A stretch of DNA of 64,000 nt from RGIG8748 sp045544515 (lineage in GTDB: Bacteria > Bacillota > Clostridia > UMGS1810): assembly GCA_045544515.1 (NCBI GenBank), contig JAZPZD010000019.1:124001-188000 (forward strand), written 5' to 3'. The notes under the pieces were generated by a model. That model was not told the origin of the DNA. It saw nothing but the letters and a program-made list of their open reading frames with translations, and made no database searches. Both the position numbers and the translations under genes were made by a program. Below are positions 25,734 to 33,908 of the stretch, one piece after another. Within the stretch, counting starts at the first letter, position 1. Every line of letters begins with the position of its first letter.

Positions 25734-26615
25734 GTGACTGTTATAAAGACTATTAACTACACAGTAACAGATGAAGATAAGGGCAAAAAGATAAAATCAA
25801 TACTGAAACTGCGTCTTGACATTTCCTCTTCGGTGCTTACAGAATTAAAAAAGCAGAGTGGCGCAATACTTTTAAACGGAAAAGAGGTTTTTGCAACAGC
25901 GATTGCAAAAGAAAATGATGTTATTTCCATTACGCTCAAAGACAAAAAATCGCCAAATATAGAAGCTGTGGACTTGCCCCTTGATATAATTTACGAAGAC
26001 GAGGATTTATTAATCATCAACAAGCCCCGTCTAATGCCATCTCACCCATCGCAAAATCATCACAATGACACTTTGGCAAATGGTGTAATGTTTAAATACA
26101 AAGACGATAGCTTTACCTTTAGAATAATTACCCGTCTTGACAAAAACACCTCGGGAATTGTGGTAGTAGCCAAGAACAAAATCTGTGCATCAAAGCTGAC
26201 AAAACAGATGGTATGCGGTCAAATCAAAAAAGAGTATCTTGCAATATGTCACGGTATACCACAAAACAAAAAAGATATTATAGATGCACCCATAAAAAGA
26301 AAAGACGGCTCTCTAATCCAAAGAGAAGTCAGCCCTAACGGGAAAGAAGCAATTACACAGTACGAAGTTATATCATCAAAAGATAATCTTTCGCTTGTTA
26401 AAATTAAACCAATCACAGGCAGAACCCACCAGATAAGAGTGCACCTTTCGTATATTGGAAATGCTATATACGGCGACGATATGTACGGCTCCGATGCAAA
26501 AGACGCAAACTGCCTGTTGCACTGCAGAAAAATATCCTTTTTCCACCCTGAAACAGGCAAAAAAATATCCTTCGAAGCAAAAGTGCCGAAGGATATGGAA
26601 TTTATTACAAAATAA
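25734..26615 (+). CDS. RluA-family pseudouridine synthase
   Basis: A 293-residue RluA/RluC-type enzyme for pseudouridine in rRNA (target unknown). An N-terminal S4-like part occupies about 12-70, the catalytic motif is RLDKNTSGIVVVAK, and TGRTHQIRVHLSYIGNAIYGD is conserved. The start is unusual: the only conventional in-frame start is GTG at 25734, but it lies inside the near-perfect Shine-Dalgarno AAAAGGCGGTGA. An in-frame ATA at 25743 would have ideal spacing of 8 bases. The reading therefore begins at either a GTG only about 7 bases from the predicted transcript start or a rare ATA. Confidence 0.88.
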   Translation: MTVIKTINYTVTDEDKGKKIKSILKLRLDISSSVLTELKKQSGAILLNGKEVFATAIAKENDVISITLKDKKSPNIEAVDLPLDIIYEDEDLLIINKPRLMPSHPSQNHHNDTLANGVMFKYKDDSFTFRIITRLDKNTSGIVVVAKNKICASKLTKQMVCGQIKKEYLAICHGIPQNKKDIIDAPIKRKDGSLIQREVSPNGKEAITQYEVISSKDNLSLVKIKPITGRTHQIRVHLSYIGNAIYGDDMYGSDAKDANCLLHCRKISFFHPETGKKISFEAKVPKDMEFITK

Positions 26616-27140
26616 TTATTTTTTCTTGTATATAAGCTTGTTAAAGTACTTGCTGACAAAAACTTTTTTGCTTTTTCCTGCGATATAGCCCAATGAATAT
26701 GCAAGATACGGCAGAAGTACCGCAACAATTTCCATAACAAGTCCAAAACGCTTGATATCAAACAAAAACAGAAAATACATATTGTACACTCTGTATAGTG
26801 TAAACCAAAGTCCTATGCCAAAGACTCTCATCAAGATAAACAAAACAAGGGAAATTGCAAGCATAGGTAGTGCTATAACAAATCCTGCATATATTCTGTA
26901 TGGATTTTTGCCGTCCGGGTCATTTTTGGCAATTTCGTTGCCACTTCTGAAATCCTTACCGGATTGATGCCACCCTGCCGAATATAACGAGGAAACATAT
27001 ATAAGAATGGTTATAATGCTGACACCATATGTCCACGAACCAAATATCGAACCCAACAGACTGACCAATATCAATGACAAAAACATATATATAAGGTGTT
27101 CGCCTATCACCGATAACATAGGCTTTAATTGTACTTTCAT
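26616..27140 (-). CDS. Conserved-looking membrane protein of unknown function
   Basis: A 174-residue protein with four hydrophobic segments (about 10-32, 36-52, 86-110, 130-155) and a strongly basic C-terminal tail (KSKKVFVSKYFNKLIYKKK). Between helices 2 and 3 is a polar stretch GWHQSGKDFRSGNEIAKNDP. I do not recognise a family. Its stop codon directly abuts the stop of the convergent pseudouridine synthase gene. AGGAG lies before the ATG. Its promoter is back to back with that of thrS. Confidence 0.7.
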   Translation of the reverse strand: MKVQLKPMLSVIGEHLIYMFLSLILVSLLGSIFGSWTYGVSIITILIYVSSLYSAGWHQSGKDFRSGNEIAKNDPDGKNPYRIYAGFVIALPMLAISLVLFILMRVFGIGLWFTLYRVYNMYFLFLFDIKRFGLVMEIVAVLLPYLAYSLGYIAGKSKKVFVSKYFNKLIYKKK

Positions 27141-27172
27141 AAAATCACTCCTAAATTTTGTGCTATATATTA

Positions 27173-27200
27173 ATTATAATTATCCAAACAAAAAAGTCAA
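27173..27200 (-). promoter_or_regulatory. Promoter of the membrane-protein gene
   Basis: Read leftward, TTGACT (27200-27195) and TATAAT (27178-27173) are 16 bases apart. Confidence 0.65.
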
Positions 27201-27208
27201 GCAAATTC

Positions 27209-27237
27209 TTGACATTTTAACTAATAACTACTATAAT
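27209..27237 (+). promoter_or_regulatory. Consensus promoter of thrS
   Basis: TTGACA and TATAAT with exactly 17 bases between, a perfect consensus. Its -35 lies in a palindrome (GTCAAG-N6-CTTGAC, 27196-27213) shared with the opposing promoter's -35. Confidence 0.88.
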
Positions 27238-27276
27238 TAATCTATTATACAATTATTTTTAAGGAGGTTTATTTAA

Positions 27277-29214
27277 ATGGTTAAAATTACTTTAAAAGGT
27301 ACCGATGTAAAGGAGTTTGAAAACGGCACCACCATATACGAAGTTGCAAAATCCATAAGCGATTCGTTGGCTCGTGCAGCTCTCGGCGGTATAGTTGACG
27401 GCGAGGTTAAAGAACTCACCTTCGGTCTCCACAAGGATTGCGATTTAAATATAATTACCTTCGAACACGAAGAAGGCAAAAAAATATTGCGTCATACAGC
27501 TTCGCACATAATGGCACAGGCTGTAAAAAGACTTTATCCCAATACAAAGCTCGCCATAGGTCCGAGTATAGACGACGGATTTTATTATGATTTCGATGCT
27601 GAGGAAAACTTTACAAATGAGGATTTAAAGGCTATCGAAGCCGAAATGAAGAAAATCGTAAAAGAAAGAATTCGTCTCGAAAGATTTACTCTCCCAAAGG
27701 CAGAAGCTATAAAAATGCTCGAAGACGCCGGCGAAATATACAAGGTAGAGCTTGTAAATGACTTAGGCGATGACGAAGTTATTTCTTTCTACAAGCAGGG
27801 CGAATTTACCGACCTTTGCGCAGGTCCGCACGCTTTTGACACAGGTGTTGTTAAGGCGTTTAAGCTCCTTAGCGTAACTGGTGCATACTGGAGAGGAAAC
27901 GAAAAGAACAAAATGCTCCAGAGAATTTATGCAACTGCATTTCCTACAAAAGACGAATTAAACGAGCATCTCCAAAAGCTCGAAGAAGCAAGAAAGAGAG
28001 ACCACAACAAGCTTGGAAGAGAACTCGAATACTTTACAACAGTAGACACAATCGGTCAGGGTCTGCCCATACTTCTGCCCAAGGGTGCAAAGGTAATACA
28101 GCTTCTCCAGAGATTTGTAGAAGATACCGAGGCAAGACTTGGCTGGCAGATGACAAAGACTCCCCTTATGGCAAAAAGCGACCTCTACAAAATTTCGGGT
28201 CACTGGGACCACTACAAAGACGGAATGTTTGTAATGGGTGACGAAGAAAAGGACAAGGAAGTTTTTGCACTGCGTCCTATGACATGCCCCTTCCAGTATC
28301 AGGCATATCTCAACAAAATGAGAAGCTACCGAGATTTACCGCTTCGCTACAGCGAAACCAGTACCCTCTTTAGAAACGAGGCTTCGGGCGAAATGCACGG
28401 TCTTATAAGGGTAAGACAGTTTACCATAAGCGAAGGCCACCTTATGTGTACACCCGAGCAGTTGGAAAGCGAATTCAAATCCTGCCTTGAGCTTACGACA
28501 TATATGTTAAAAACTCTCGGTCTCTACGAAGATGTTTCCTACAGATTTTCTCAATGGGATCCCGATGACAAAGAAAAGTACATCGGAACCGAAGAACAAT
28601 GGAACGAAGCACAATCTATGATGGGCAAAATCCTTGATAACCTTGGCATTAACTACAAGATTGGTATTGGCGAAGCTGCCTTCTACGGTCCAAAGCTTGA
28701 TATCCAGATTAAAAATGTATTTGGAAAAGAGGATACTCTCATTACCATACAGATTGACCAGATGCTTGCAAAGCAGTTTGGTATGGAATATACCGACGCA
28801 GACGGTCAGAAAAAGAACCCCTGCATAATTCACAGAACCTCTATCGGTTGCTACGAAAGAACTCTTGCTCTGCTTATAGAAAAGTACGCAGGAGCTTTCC
28901 CGACATGGCTCTCTCCCACTCAGGTACAGATTATCCCTGTATCCGAAAAGCATTTTGAATATGCAACTGCACTTAAAGAAAAACTACTCGATGCTGGTAT
29001 CAGAGCAGAATCTGATATGAGAAACGAAAAGCTCGGCTACAAGATAAGAGAAGCACAGATGCAAAAGATGCCTTATATGCTGATAGTCGGCGACAAGGAA
29101 GCAGAGGAAATGACTGTTTCTGTCCGTTCCAGGAAAAATGGCGATTTGGGTACAAAATCGCAGGATGAATTTATCGAATTGATAAAAGAAGAAATCGATT
29201 CAAAGACAATATAA
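27277..29214 (+). CDS. thrS: Threonyl-tRNA synthetase
   Basis: A 645-residue class II synthetase in full-length order: TGS domain (about 1-62), editing domain with HTASHIMAQAVKRLYP (about 65-225), catalytic core, and C-terminal anticodon-binding domain (about 540-645). The zinc-binding Cys is in RPMTCPFQYQ and the substrate-binding loop GEAAFYGPKLDIQI is conserved. AAGGAGG lies before the ATG. In many Firmicutes thrS is controlled by a T-box; here the leader is only about 33 bases and has none. Confidence 0.97.
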   Translation: MVKITLKGTDVKEFENGTTIYEVAKSISDSLARAALGGIVDGEVKELTFGLHKDCDLNIITFEHEEGKKILRHTASHIMAQAVKRLYPNTKLAIGPSIDDGFYYDFDAEENFTNEDLKAIEAEMKKIVKERIRLERFTLPKAEAIKMLEDAGEIYKVELVNDLGDDEVISFYKQGEFTDLCAGPHAFDTGVVKAFKLLSVTGAYWRGNEKNKMLQRIYATAFPTKDELNEHLQKLEEARKRDHNKLGRELEYFTTVDTIGQGLPILLPKGAKVIQLLQRFVEDTEARLGWQMTKTPLMAKSDLYKISGHWDHYKDGMFVMGDEEKDKEVFALRPMTCPFQYQAYLNKMRSYRDLPLRYSETSTLFRNEASGEMHGLIRVRQFTISEGHLMCTPEQLESEFKSCLELTTYMLKTLGLYEDVSYRFSQWDPDDKEKYIGTEEQWNEAQSMMGKILDNLGINYKIGIGEAAFYGPKLDIQIKNVFGKEDTLITIQIDQMLAKQFGMEYTDADGQKKNPCIIHRTSIGCYERTLALLIEKYAGAFPTWLSPTQVQIIPVSEKHFEYATALKEKLLDAGIRAESDMRNEKLGYKIREAQMQKMPYMLIVGDKEAEEMTVSVRSRKNGDLGTKSQDEFIELIKEEIDSKTI

Positions 29215-29220
29215 CTTATG

Positions 29221-29251
29221 AGGGCTGTCTCAAAAAACGAGGCAGCCCTTT
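29221..29251 (+). terminator. Terminator of thrS
   Basis: AGGGCTGTCTC and GAGGCAGCCCT form an 11-bp stem with one G-T pair and a seven-base loop; the following T-run is short (TTT), so read-through into the next gene is possible. Confidence 0.7.
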
Positions 29252-29269
29252 GTAAAAGGATGGTTTTTA

Positions 29270-29812
29270 ATGGGTTTAAAAGGTGCAATAGGACATTTTA
29301 AGACTATAACAAAGCACAGACATATGGTTATATACCATGCCCGCAAGGCTGGAATATTATGGAGGGGAATTCTGCACGACTTATCAAAATATACTCCTAC
29401 AGAATTTTGCGGCGGAATTAAATATTACACAGACGGAACCCGTTCGCCAAACGAACTGGAAAGAGAAGTTTATGGCTACAGCAAAGCGTGGCTCCATCAC
29501 AAAGGCAGAAACCGTCATCACTTTGAATACTGGACTGACTACAACCCGAAAACCAAAAGGGTTTCCCCTATCAAAATGCCCAAGAAATTTGTAATAGAGA
29601 TGTTTTGCGACAGACTTGCCGCAAGCAAAATCTATCAAGGCAAAAACTATACTGATTCGCACCCGATTGAATACTTTTTGAGAGGCAAAGAAACAAGAAG
29701 TATACACCCCGAAACATCCGACTATCTTGAAATGCTTCTTACTATGTTAAAGGAAAAAGGCGAAAAAGAAACTTTTGAATATATAAAGAAAACAAAAAAC
29801 GAAGATTATTGA
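29270..29812 (+). CDS. DUF5662 family protein
   Basis: A 180-residue soluble protein. The N-terminal half has conserved His and Asp residues in an HD-like arrangement: KHRHMVIYHARKAGILWRGI, then LHDLSKYTPTEF, and WLHHKGRNRHHFEYW. This matches my recollection of the DUF5662 family; catalysis is unproven. The gene ends 8 bases before the zinc lipoprotein ATG and may share its transcript. GGATGG precedes the ATG. Confidence 0.8.
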   Translation: MGLKGAIGHFKTITKHRHMVIYHARKAGILWRGILHDLSKYTPTEFCGGIKYYTDGTRSPNELEREVYGYSKAWLHHKGRNRHHFEYWTDYNPKTKRVSPIKMPKKFVIEMFCDRLAASKIYQGKNYTDSHPIEYFLRGKETRSIHPETSDYLEMLLTMLKEKGEKETFEYIKKTKNEDY

Positions 29813-29820
29813 GGTTTAAT

Positions 29821-30768
29821 ATGAAAAGGATTTTTTCTCTTATTGTTCTGATTGCACTCTTTTTCACAGGCTGTGCCAATTATGAGCAGGTACAAAACGA
29901 CAAACTGAATATTGTCTGCACTGTTTTTCCGCAATACGATTTTGTCAGAGAAATAGCCAAAGACAAGGTAAACCTAACAATGCTTCTGCCATTGGGAAGC
30001 GAAGCCCACAGCTATGAGCCGACTGCAAATAACATAATAGCATTAAACCGTGCAGACTTATTTATCGGTATCGGCGGTGAATCTGAACACTGGGCAGAGC
30101 ACCTTTTGGACGGTGTAAAAAATGAAAATCTCGAAACACTTTTTCTTTTGAAAAGTGTTGAACTCTACGACGAAGAATATACCGAAGGAATGGAAAAATC
30201 CTCGCACAACCATACTCACAATGAGCATACGCATTTGGCTGCGGCAGATGAGCATATATGGACATCGCCCCAAAATGCTATTGCTATGTGCACAATAATA
30301 TATGACACTCTTTGCCGTCTTGACAAAACCAATGCGCATTTTTTTAAGAAAAACTATACCGAATATAAGCAAAAACTTGAAAAACTTGATCTTGCCTTTA
30401 GAGATGCTGTTAAAGGCTCTGCAAGAAACACTCTTGTTTTCGGTGACAGATTTCCTATGCGTTATCTCACCGAAGAGCTTGGGCTTGAATATTTTGCAGT
30501 ATTTCCCGGATGCTCGTCCAAAACGGAGCCATCTGCAAAAACTGTGGCTTTTTTGTCCGACAAGGTATCATATGAAAAAATCCCTGTAGTATTCTATATG
30601 GACTACTCCGACGGCAGGCATGCCAAAGCCATCGCCAAGCATTCCAATGCCAAAGCAAAAAGGCTCTATTCCTGCCACAATTTGTCCAAAAAAGACTTTG
30701 AAAACGGCGAAAATTACATAAGCCTGATGACCAAAAATGCACATCTGTTAAGGGAGGCACTTCTATAA
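29821..30768 (+). CDS. znuA: Zinc ABC transporter substrate-binding lipoprotein, ZnuA/AdcA type
   Basis: A 315-residue lipoprotein: signal MKRIFSLIVLIALFF with lipobox FTGC (C18). The cluster A-I metal-binding features are present: GSEAHSYEPT with a His ligand, a His-rich loop (HNHTHNEHTH near residue 125) followed by DEHIWTSP, and downstream His and Asp ligands (FYMDYSDGRHAKAIAKH). The His-rich loop indicates zinc rather than manganese. Start at ATG 29821 after GAGG; an in-frame TTG at 29809 is not used. First of three znu genes. Confidence 0.92.
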   Translation: MKRIFSLIVLIALFFTGCANYEQVQNDKLNIVCTVFPQYDFVREIAKDKVNLTMLLPLGSEAHSYEPTANNIIALNRADLFIGIGGESEHWAEHLLDGVKNENLETLFLLKSVELYDEEYTEGMEKSSHNHTHNEHTHLAAADEHIWTSPQNAIAMCTIIYDTLCRLDKTNAHFFKKNYTEYKQKLEKLDLAFRDAVKGSARNTLVFGDRFPMRYLTEELGLEYFAVFPGCSSKTEPSAKTVAFLSDKVSYEKIPVVFYMDYSDGRHAKAIAKHSNAKAKRLYSCHNLSKKDFENGENYISLMTKNAHLLREALL

Positions 30769-30769
30769 T

Positions 30770-31468
30770 ATGAAGCTCATAAATTGCAAAAATGTATCGC
30801 TTGGATACGACGGAAAAGAAATATTAAACGACATCACCTTTGGTATAGATGAGGGTGACTATCTGTGCATTGTAGGCGAAAACGGTTCCGGAAAATCCAC
30901 ACTCCTCAAAGGTATACTCGGACTTATAAAGCCATATAAAGGAAGTATAGAATTATCGTCAAAAACAATAGGATATCTTCCTCAACAATCACTCGTTCAG
31001 GAAGATTTTCCGGTTTGTGCAGGCGAGGTTGTGCTCTCGGGCTGCCTTTCAAAGCATAGATACAATCCGTTTTATACCAAAAAGGACAAACTGCTGTGCG
31101 ACGAGGCTATGGAGCGTCTTGAGATAACAAACCTCAAAAAGAAATGTTACAGAGAGCTTTCGGGCGGACAAAAGCAAAGGGTACTTCTTGCAAGGGCTCT
31201 GTGTGCCGCAGGAAATCTTTTAATTCTTGACGAACCCGCTTCGGGGCTTGATCCTATTATTACATCAGAATTGTACGATACGATAGAAAACCTGAACAAA
31301 AAGGACAAAATGACTATTGTAATGATTTCGCACGATATCCGTGCCGCTGTTAAATATGCAAGTCATATTCTTCATATAGACGACAATATGTACTTTTTTG
31401 GCACAACAAAAGAATATATGTCTACAAAAGATGCAAAGAGCTTTATGGGAGGCGAAAAAAATGAGTAA
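30770..31468 (+). CDS. znuC: Zinc ABC transporter ATPase, ZnuC type
   Basis: A 232-residue ABC ATPase that energises zinc uptake. Walker A is GENGSGKST, the Q-loop is in YLPQQSLVQ, the signature is LSGGQKQRV, Walker B is LLILDEP, and the switch His is in MISHD. It starts just 1 base after the znuA stop and overlaps the permease gene by 8 bases, so the three are translationally linked. Confidence 0.95.
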   Translation: MKLINCKNVSLGYDGKEILNDITFGIDEGDYLCIVGENGSGKSTLLKGILGLIKPYKGSIELSSKTIGYLPQQSLVQEDFPVCAGEVVLSGCLSKHRYNPFYTKKDKLLCDEAMERLEITNLKKKCYRELSGGQKQRVLLARALCAAGNLLILDEPASGLDPIITSELYDTIENLNKKDKMTIVMISHDIRAAVKYASHILHIDDNMYFFGTTKEYMSTKDAKSFMGGEKNE

Positions 31469-32273
31469 TCTGTTATCTGTTTTTTCATATTCATTTATGG
31501 TAAATGCCTTCATAGCAGGCTCTCTTATATCTCTGTGCTCGGCACTAATCGGTGTGATCGTAGTGCTCAAACGCTACTCTATGATTGGCGACGGACTTTC
31601 CCATGTTGGATTTGGTGCACTTGCATTGGCAGCTGTGCTGGGACTTACTCCGTTATCGGTTGCTCTGCCCGTTGTGGTGGTGTGTGCACTTATTCTTATG
31701 AGAGCAAGCAATCTTACAAAAATCAAGGGCGATGCTGCTATTGGTCTTATATCCACAGGTGCTCTTGCCTTCGGTACAATTATTGTATCTGTTTCGGGAG
31801 TAAATACCGATCTTAACAGCTATTTATTCGGAAGTATACTCTCCCTTACCAAAACCGATATGATTTTGTGCGTTATTTTGTGCGTATCGGTACTTTTGGT
31901 GTTTCTTATACTGTACAACAAGATTTTTGCAGTTACATTTGACGAGAGCTTTGCAAAATCTGTTGGAATAAAAACTGACCTTTACAACAGTCTTGTTGCC
32001 ATATTGTGTGCACTTACTATTGTACTGGGTATGCGTATGATGGGTTCTCTACTTATTTCTGCACTTATCATCTTCCCCTCTCTTACGGCAATGCGGATTT
32101 TCAAAAGCTTTAAAGCAGTAACCATATCCTCTGCAATAATTGCAGTTTTTTCGTTTTTCTGCGGTATGCTTTTGTCTTTTGGTTTTTCAACCCCGGCAGG
32201 TGCTACTGTGGTTGCAGTAAATATAGCAATGTTTGCAGTATTTTCACTCATTGCCACTGTCAAAAATCATTAA
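31461..32273 (+). CDS. znuB: Zinc ABC transporter permease, ZnuB type
   Basis: A 270-residue metal-transport permease with about eight membrane helices. It carries the ABC-3 family segments RYSMIGDGLSHVGFGALAL and GMRMMGSLLISALIIFP. Start chosen at ATG 31461 after GGGAGGCG; the in-frame ATG at 31398 lies deep within znuC. It is followed at 14 bases by mntP. Confidence 0.94.
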   Translation: MSNLLSVFSYSFMVNAFIAGSLISLCSALIGVIVVLKRYSMIGDGLSHVGFGALALAAVLGLTPLSVALPVVVVCALILMRASNLTKIKGDAAIGLISTGALAFGTIIVSVSGVNTDLNSYLFGSILSLTKTDMILCVILCVSVLLVFLILYNKIFAVTFDESFAKSVGIKTDLYNSLVAILCALTIVLGMRMMGSLLISALIIFPSLTAMRIFKSFKAVTISSAIIAVFSFFCGMLLSFGFSTPAGATVVAVNIAMFAVFSLIATVKNH

Positions 32274-32287
32274 TCGAGGTAATAAAT

Positions 32288-32866
32288 ATGTCATTTTCAG
32301 AATTGTTTTTAATCGCTCTGGGACTTTCTATGGACGCATTTGCCGCTTCCGTATGCAAGGGGTTGTCTGTTCAAAAAATCAAAATCCGCCACTATGTGAC
32401 AGTAGGTCTATATTTTGGCGGTTTTCAGGCTCTAATGCCCTTTTTGGGCTATCTGGCAGGAAGTCAGTTTGAAAGGATTATAACAAGCTTTGATTATATA
32501 GTGTCTTTTGTTCTTCTTGGACTAATCGGCAGTAATATGATAAAAGAGGCATTGGAAAGCAAAGAAGAATGCTGTGACTGCAGCTTTGGCGTAAGGGCTA
32601 TGCTCCCTATGGCTATTGCCACAAGCATTGACGCCCTTGCTGTCGGAATAACACTTGTAGCAAAAGGTTCTTCTTTTGGCGGTTTCTTTGCTAAAAATAT
32701 ATTTTTTGATATAATAGTCATTGGATTAACGACATTTGTTATATCTGCTATAGGAATAAAAATCGGCAACACATTTGGTGTAAAATACAAGAAAAAGGCA
32801 GAAATCGCAGGCGGTTTGATACTTGTAGCTTTGGGAATAAAGATGTTTTTGGAGCATTTTATATAG
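32288..32866 (+). CDS. mntP: Manganese efflux pump MntP
   Basis: A 192-residue membrane protein with six helices in two repeats. Each repeat has the MntP Asp motif: GLSMDAFAASVCKGL and ATSIDALAVGITL. MntP exports Mn2+ in other bacteria. A cluster of Glu and Cys residues (KEECCDCS) lies in the central loop; its function is unknown. Adjacent to znuB with only 14 bases between, so zinc import and manganese export may be expressed together. Confidence 0.93.
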   Translation: MSFSELFLIALGLSMDAFAASVCKGLSVQKIKIRHYVTVGLYFGGFQALMPFLGYLAGSQFERIITSFDYIVSFVLLGLIGSNMIKEALESKEECCDCSFGVRAMLPMAIATSIDALAVGITLVAKGSSFGGFFAKNIFFDIIVIGLTTFVISAIGIKIGNTFGVKYKKKAEIAGGLILVALGIKMFLEHFI

Positions 32867-32867
32867 G

Positions 32868-32895
32868 AAAAGAGAGCGTATTATCGCTCTCTTTT
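32868..32895. terminator. Bidirectional terminator overlapping a gene end
   Basis: AAAAGAGAGCG and CGCTCTCTTTTT around a six-base loop. The right half also encodes the last residues (KRER-stop) of the convergent gene at 32881. Confidence 0.88.
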
Positions 32896-33753
32896 TAATT
32901 TTATATCTTTTCCGTTTGAATAAAACAAAACCGTACCGCACTGGTCTGTTCTGTATGTGTTTATGCCAAAACTATCCAAAGTATCCATAACCTTGTCCGA
33001 GGGTTCTCTGTCACTGTGCATAGGTATTACTGCATAAAAAGGCGATATGCACTCTGCCATTTTAAATCCGCAGGTAATATCCTCTGCACAATTAGGAACT
33101 ATGTAAATATCCGATTTTATACTCTCTGCCATAGTTTGTGTTATTCCGGTTTCTGCGGCAAAATCACTGTCCCCTTGGATAAAGACGGCGTTGTCGTTGT
33201 GTGTTAAATACAAACTTATTACAGAGTATTTTCCGTCCGGAAGTGTGCATTTTTCAGACGAAACCACATCTATAAATATATCATCAAAATCATATATTCT
33301 GCTGCCCTCGTCACAGAGATTGATATTTGTTTTGATCTGTCTGGCTATCCTATTGATTTCGGCATATCTTTTGCCCGATACTGCCTTTGAGGATATGTAT
33401 ATATCCCCTATCTTAAAGTTGCCTATAAGTTTTTCCAATCCTCCGCTGCAGGACAAAGAGTCGCTTGTAAAAACTACTGCATCAATAAAATCTGTTTCAA
33501 GCCCTCTCAAAATCTCATATAGCGTTGAAAAGTCACTGCTCGAACCGCAGTCAATGAGAATATACTCCTGTGTAGGAAGCTCCAATATTACCGCCCTGCC
33601 GTTTTTTAGTTCGGGTACTGTTATAGTCATATTTTCCTTTTCCAAATACTGCAAATTTTCTTTTTGCGTAATGCGTGTGTCCCTTAAAACAGCAACAAAA
33701 ATAACTATCAGGCTCATTGTAATTACTGACAAAACATATATCGACTTTTTCAT
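32881..33753 (-). CDS. Membrane-anchored ComEC-like MBL-fold protein without metal ligands
   Basis: A 290-residue protein with an N-terminal membrane anchor (residues about 5-23) and an extracellular metallo-beta-lactamase-like domain of the ComEC type. The C-terminal segment PFYAVIPMHSDREPSDKVMD, and then GINTYRTDQCGTVLFYSNGK, is typical of that group. The metal motif, normally THxDxDHxGG, reads FTSDSLSCSGG (residues 95-105): both His and both Asp ligands are replaced (S97, S99, S101, C102). The later VGHHG motif reads VPNCAED. Only the Asp of GDSD (D195) survives. It is probably not a metal hydrolase and may act in binding or scaffolding. Confidence 0.75.
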   Translation of the reverse strand: MKKSIYVLSVITMSLIVIFVAVLRDTRITQKENLQYLEKENMTITVPELKNGRAVILELPTQEYILIDCGSSSDFSTLYEILRGLETDFIDAVVFTSDSLSCSGGLEKLIGNFKIGDIYISSKAVSGKRYAEINRIARQIKTNINLCDEGSRIYDFDDIFIDVVSSEKCTLPDGKYSVISLYLTHNDNAVFIQGDSDFAAETGITQTMAESIKSDIYIVPNCAEDITCGFKMAECISPFYAVIPMHSDREPSDKVMDTLDSFGINTYRTDQCGTVLFYSNGKDIKLKRER

Positions 33754-33908
33754 AGGTTCATACTCCGTTTTTTATTTATGATATCACAGAGTGTGTGTCG
33801 AATTATGTTAGAATTTGCCAGCAAAAGAAAATATTTATTCTGTAAATTGTGTGCTGGATATAGTATAATTAATTTGCTACCCGGATTTTCGAAAGGAATA
33901 CGGTTATT

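Noticed and set aside
26249..26761. 170-codon open frame on the minus strand
   Set aside because: Overlaps both the pseudouridine synthase gene and the membrane-protein gene, and has no ribosome site.
27141..27276. T-box leader for thrS, and likewise for proS, hisS and aspS
   Set aside because: The predicted untranslated leaders are about 30-40 bases and contain no T-box bulge sequence or terminator.
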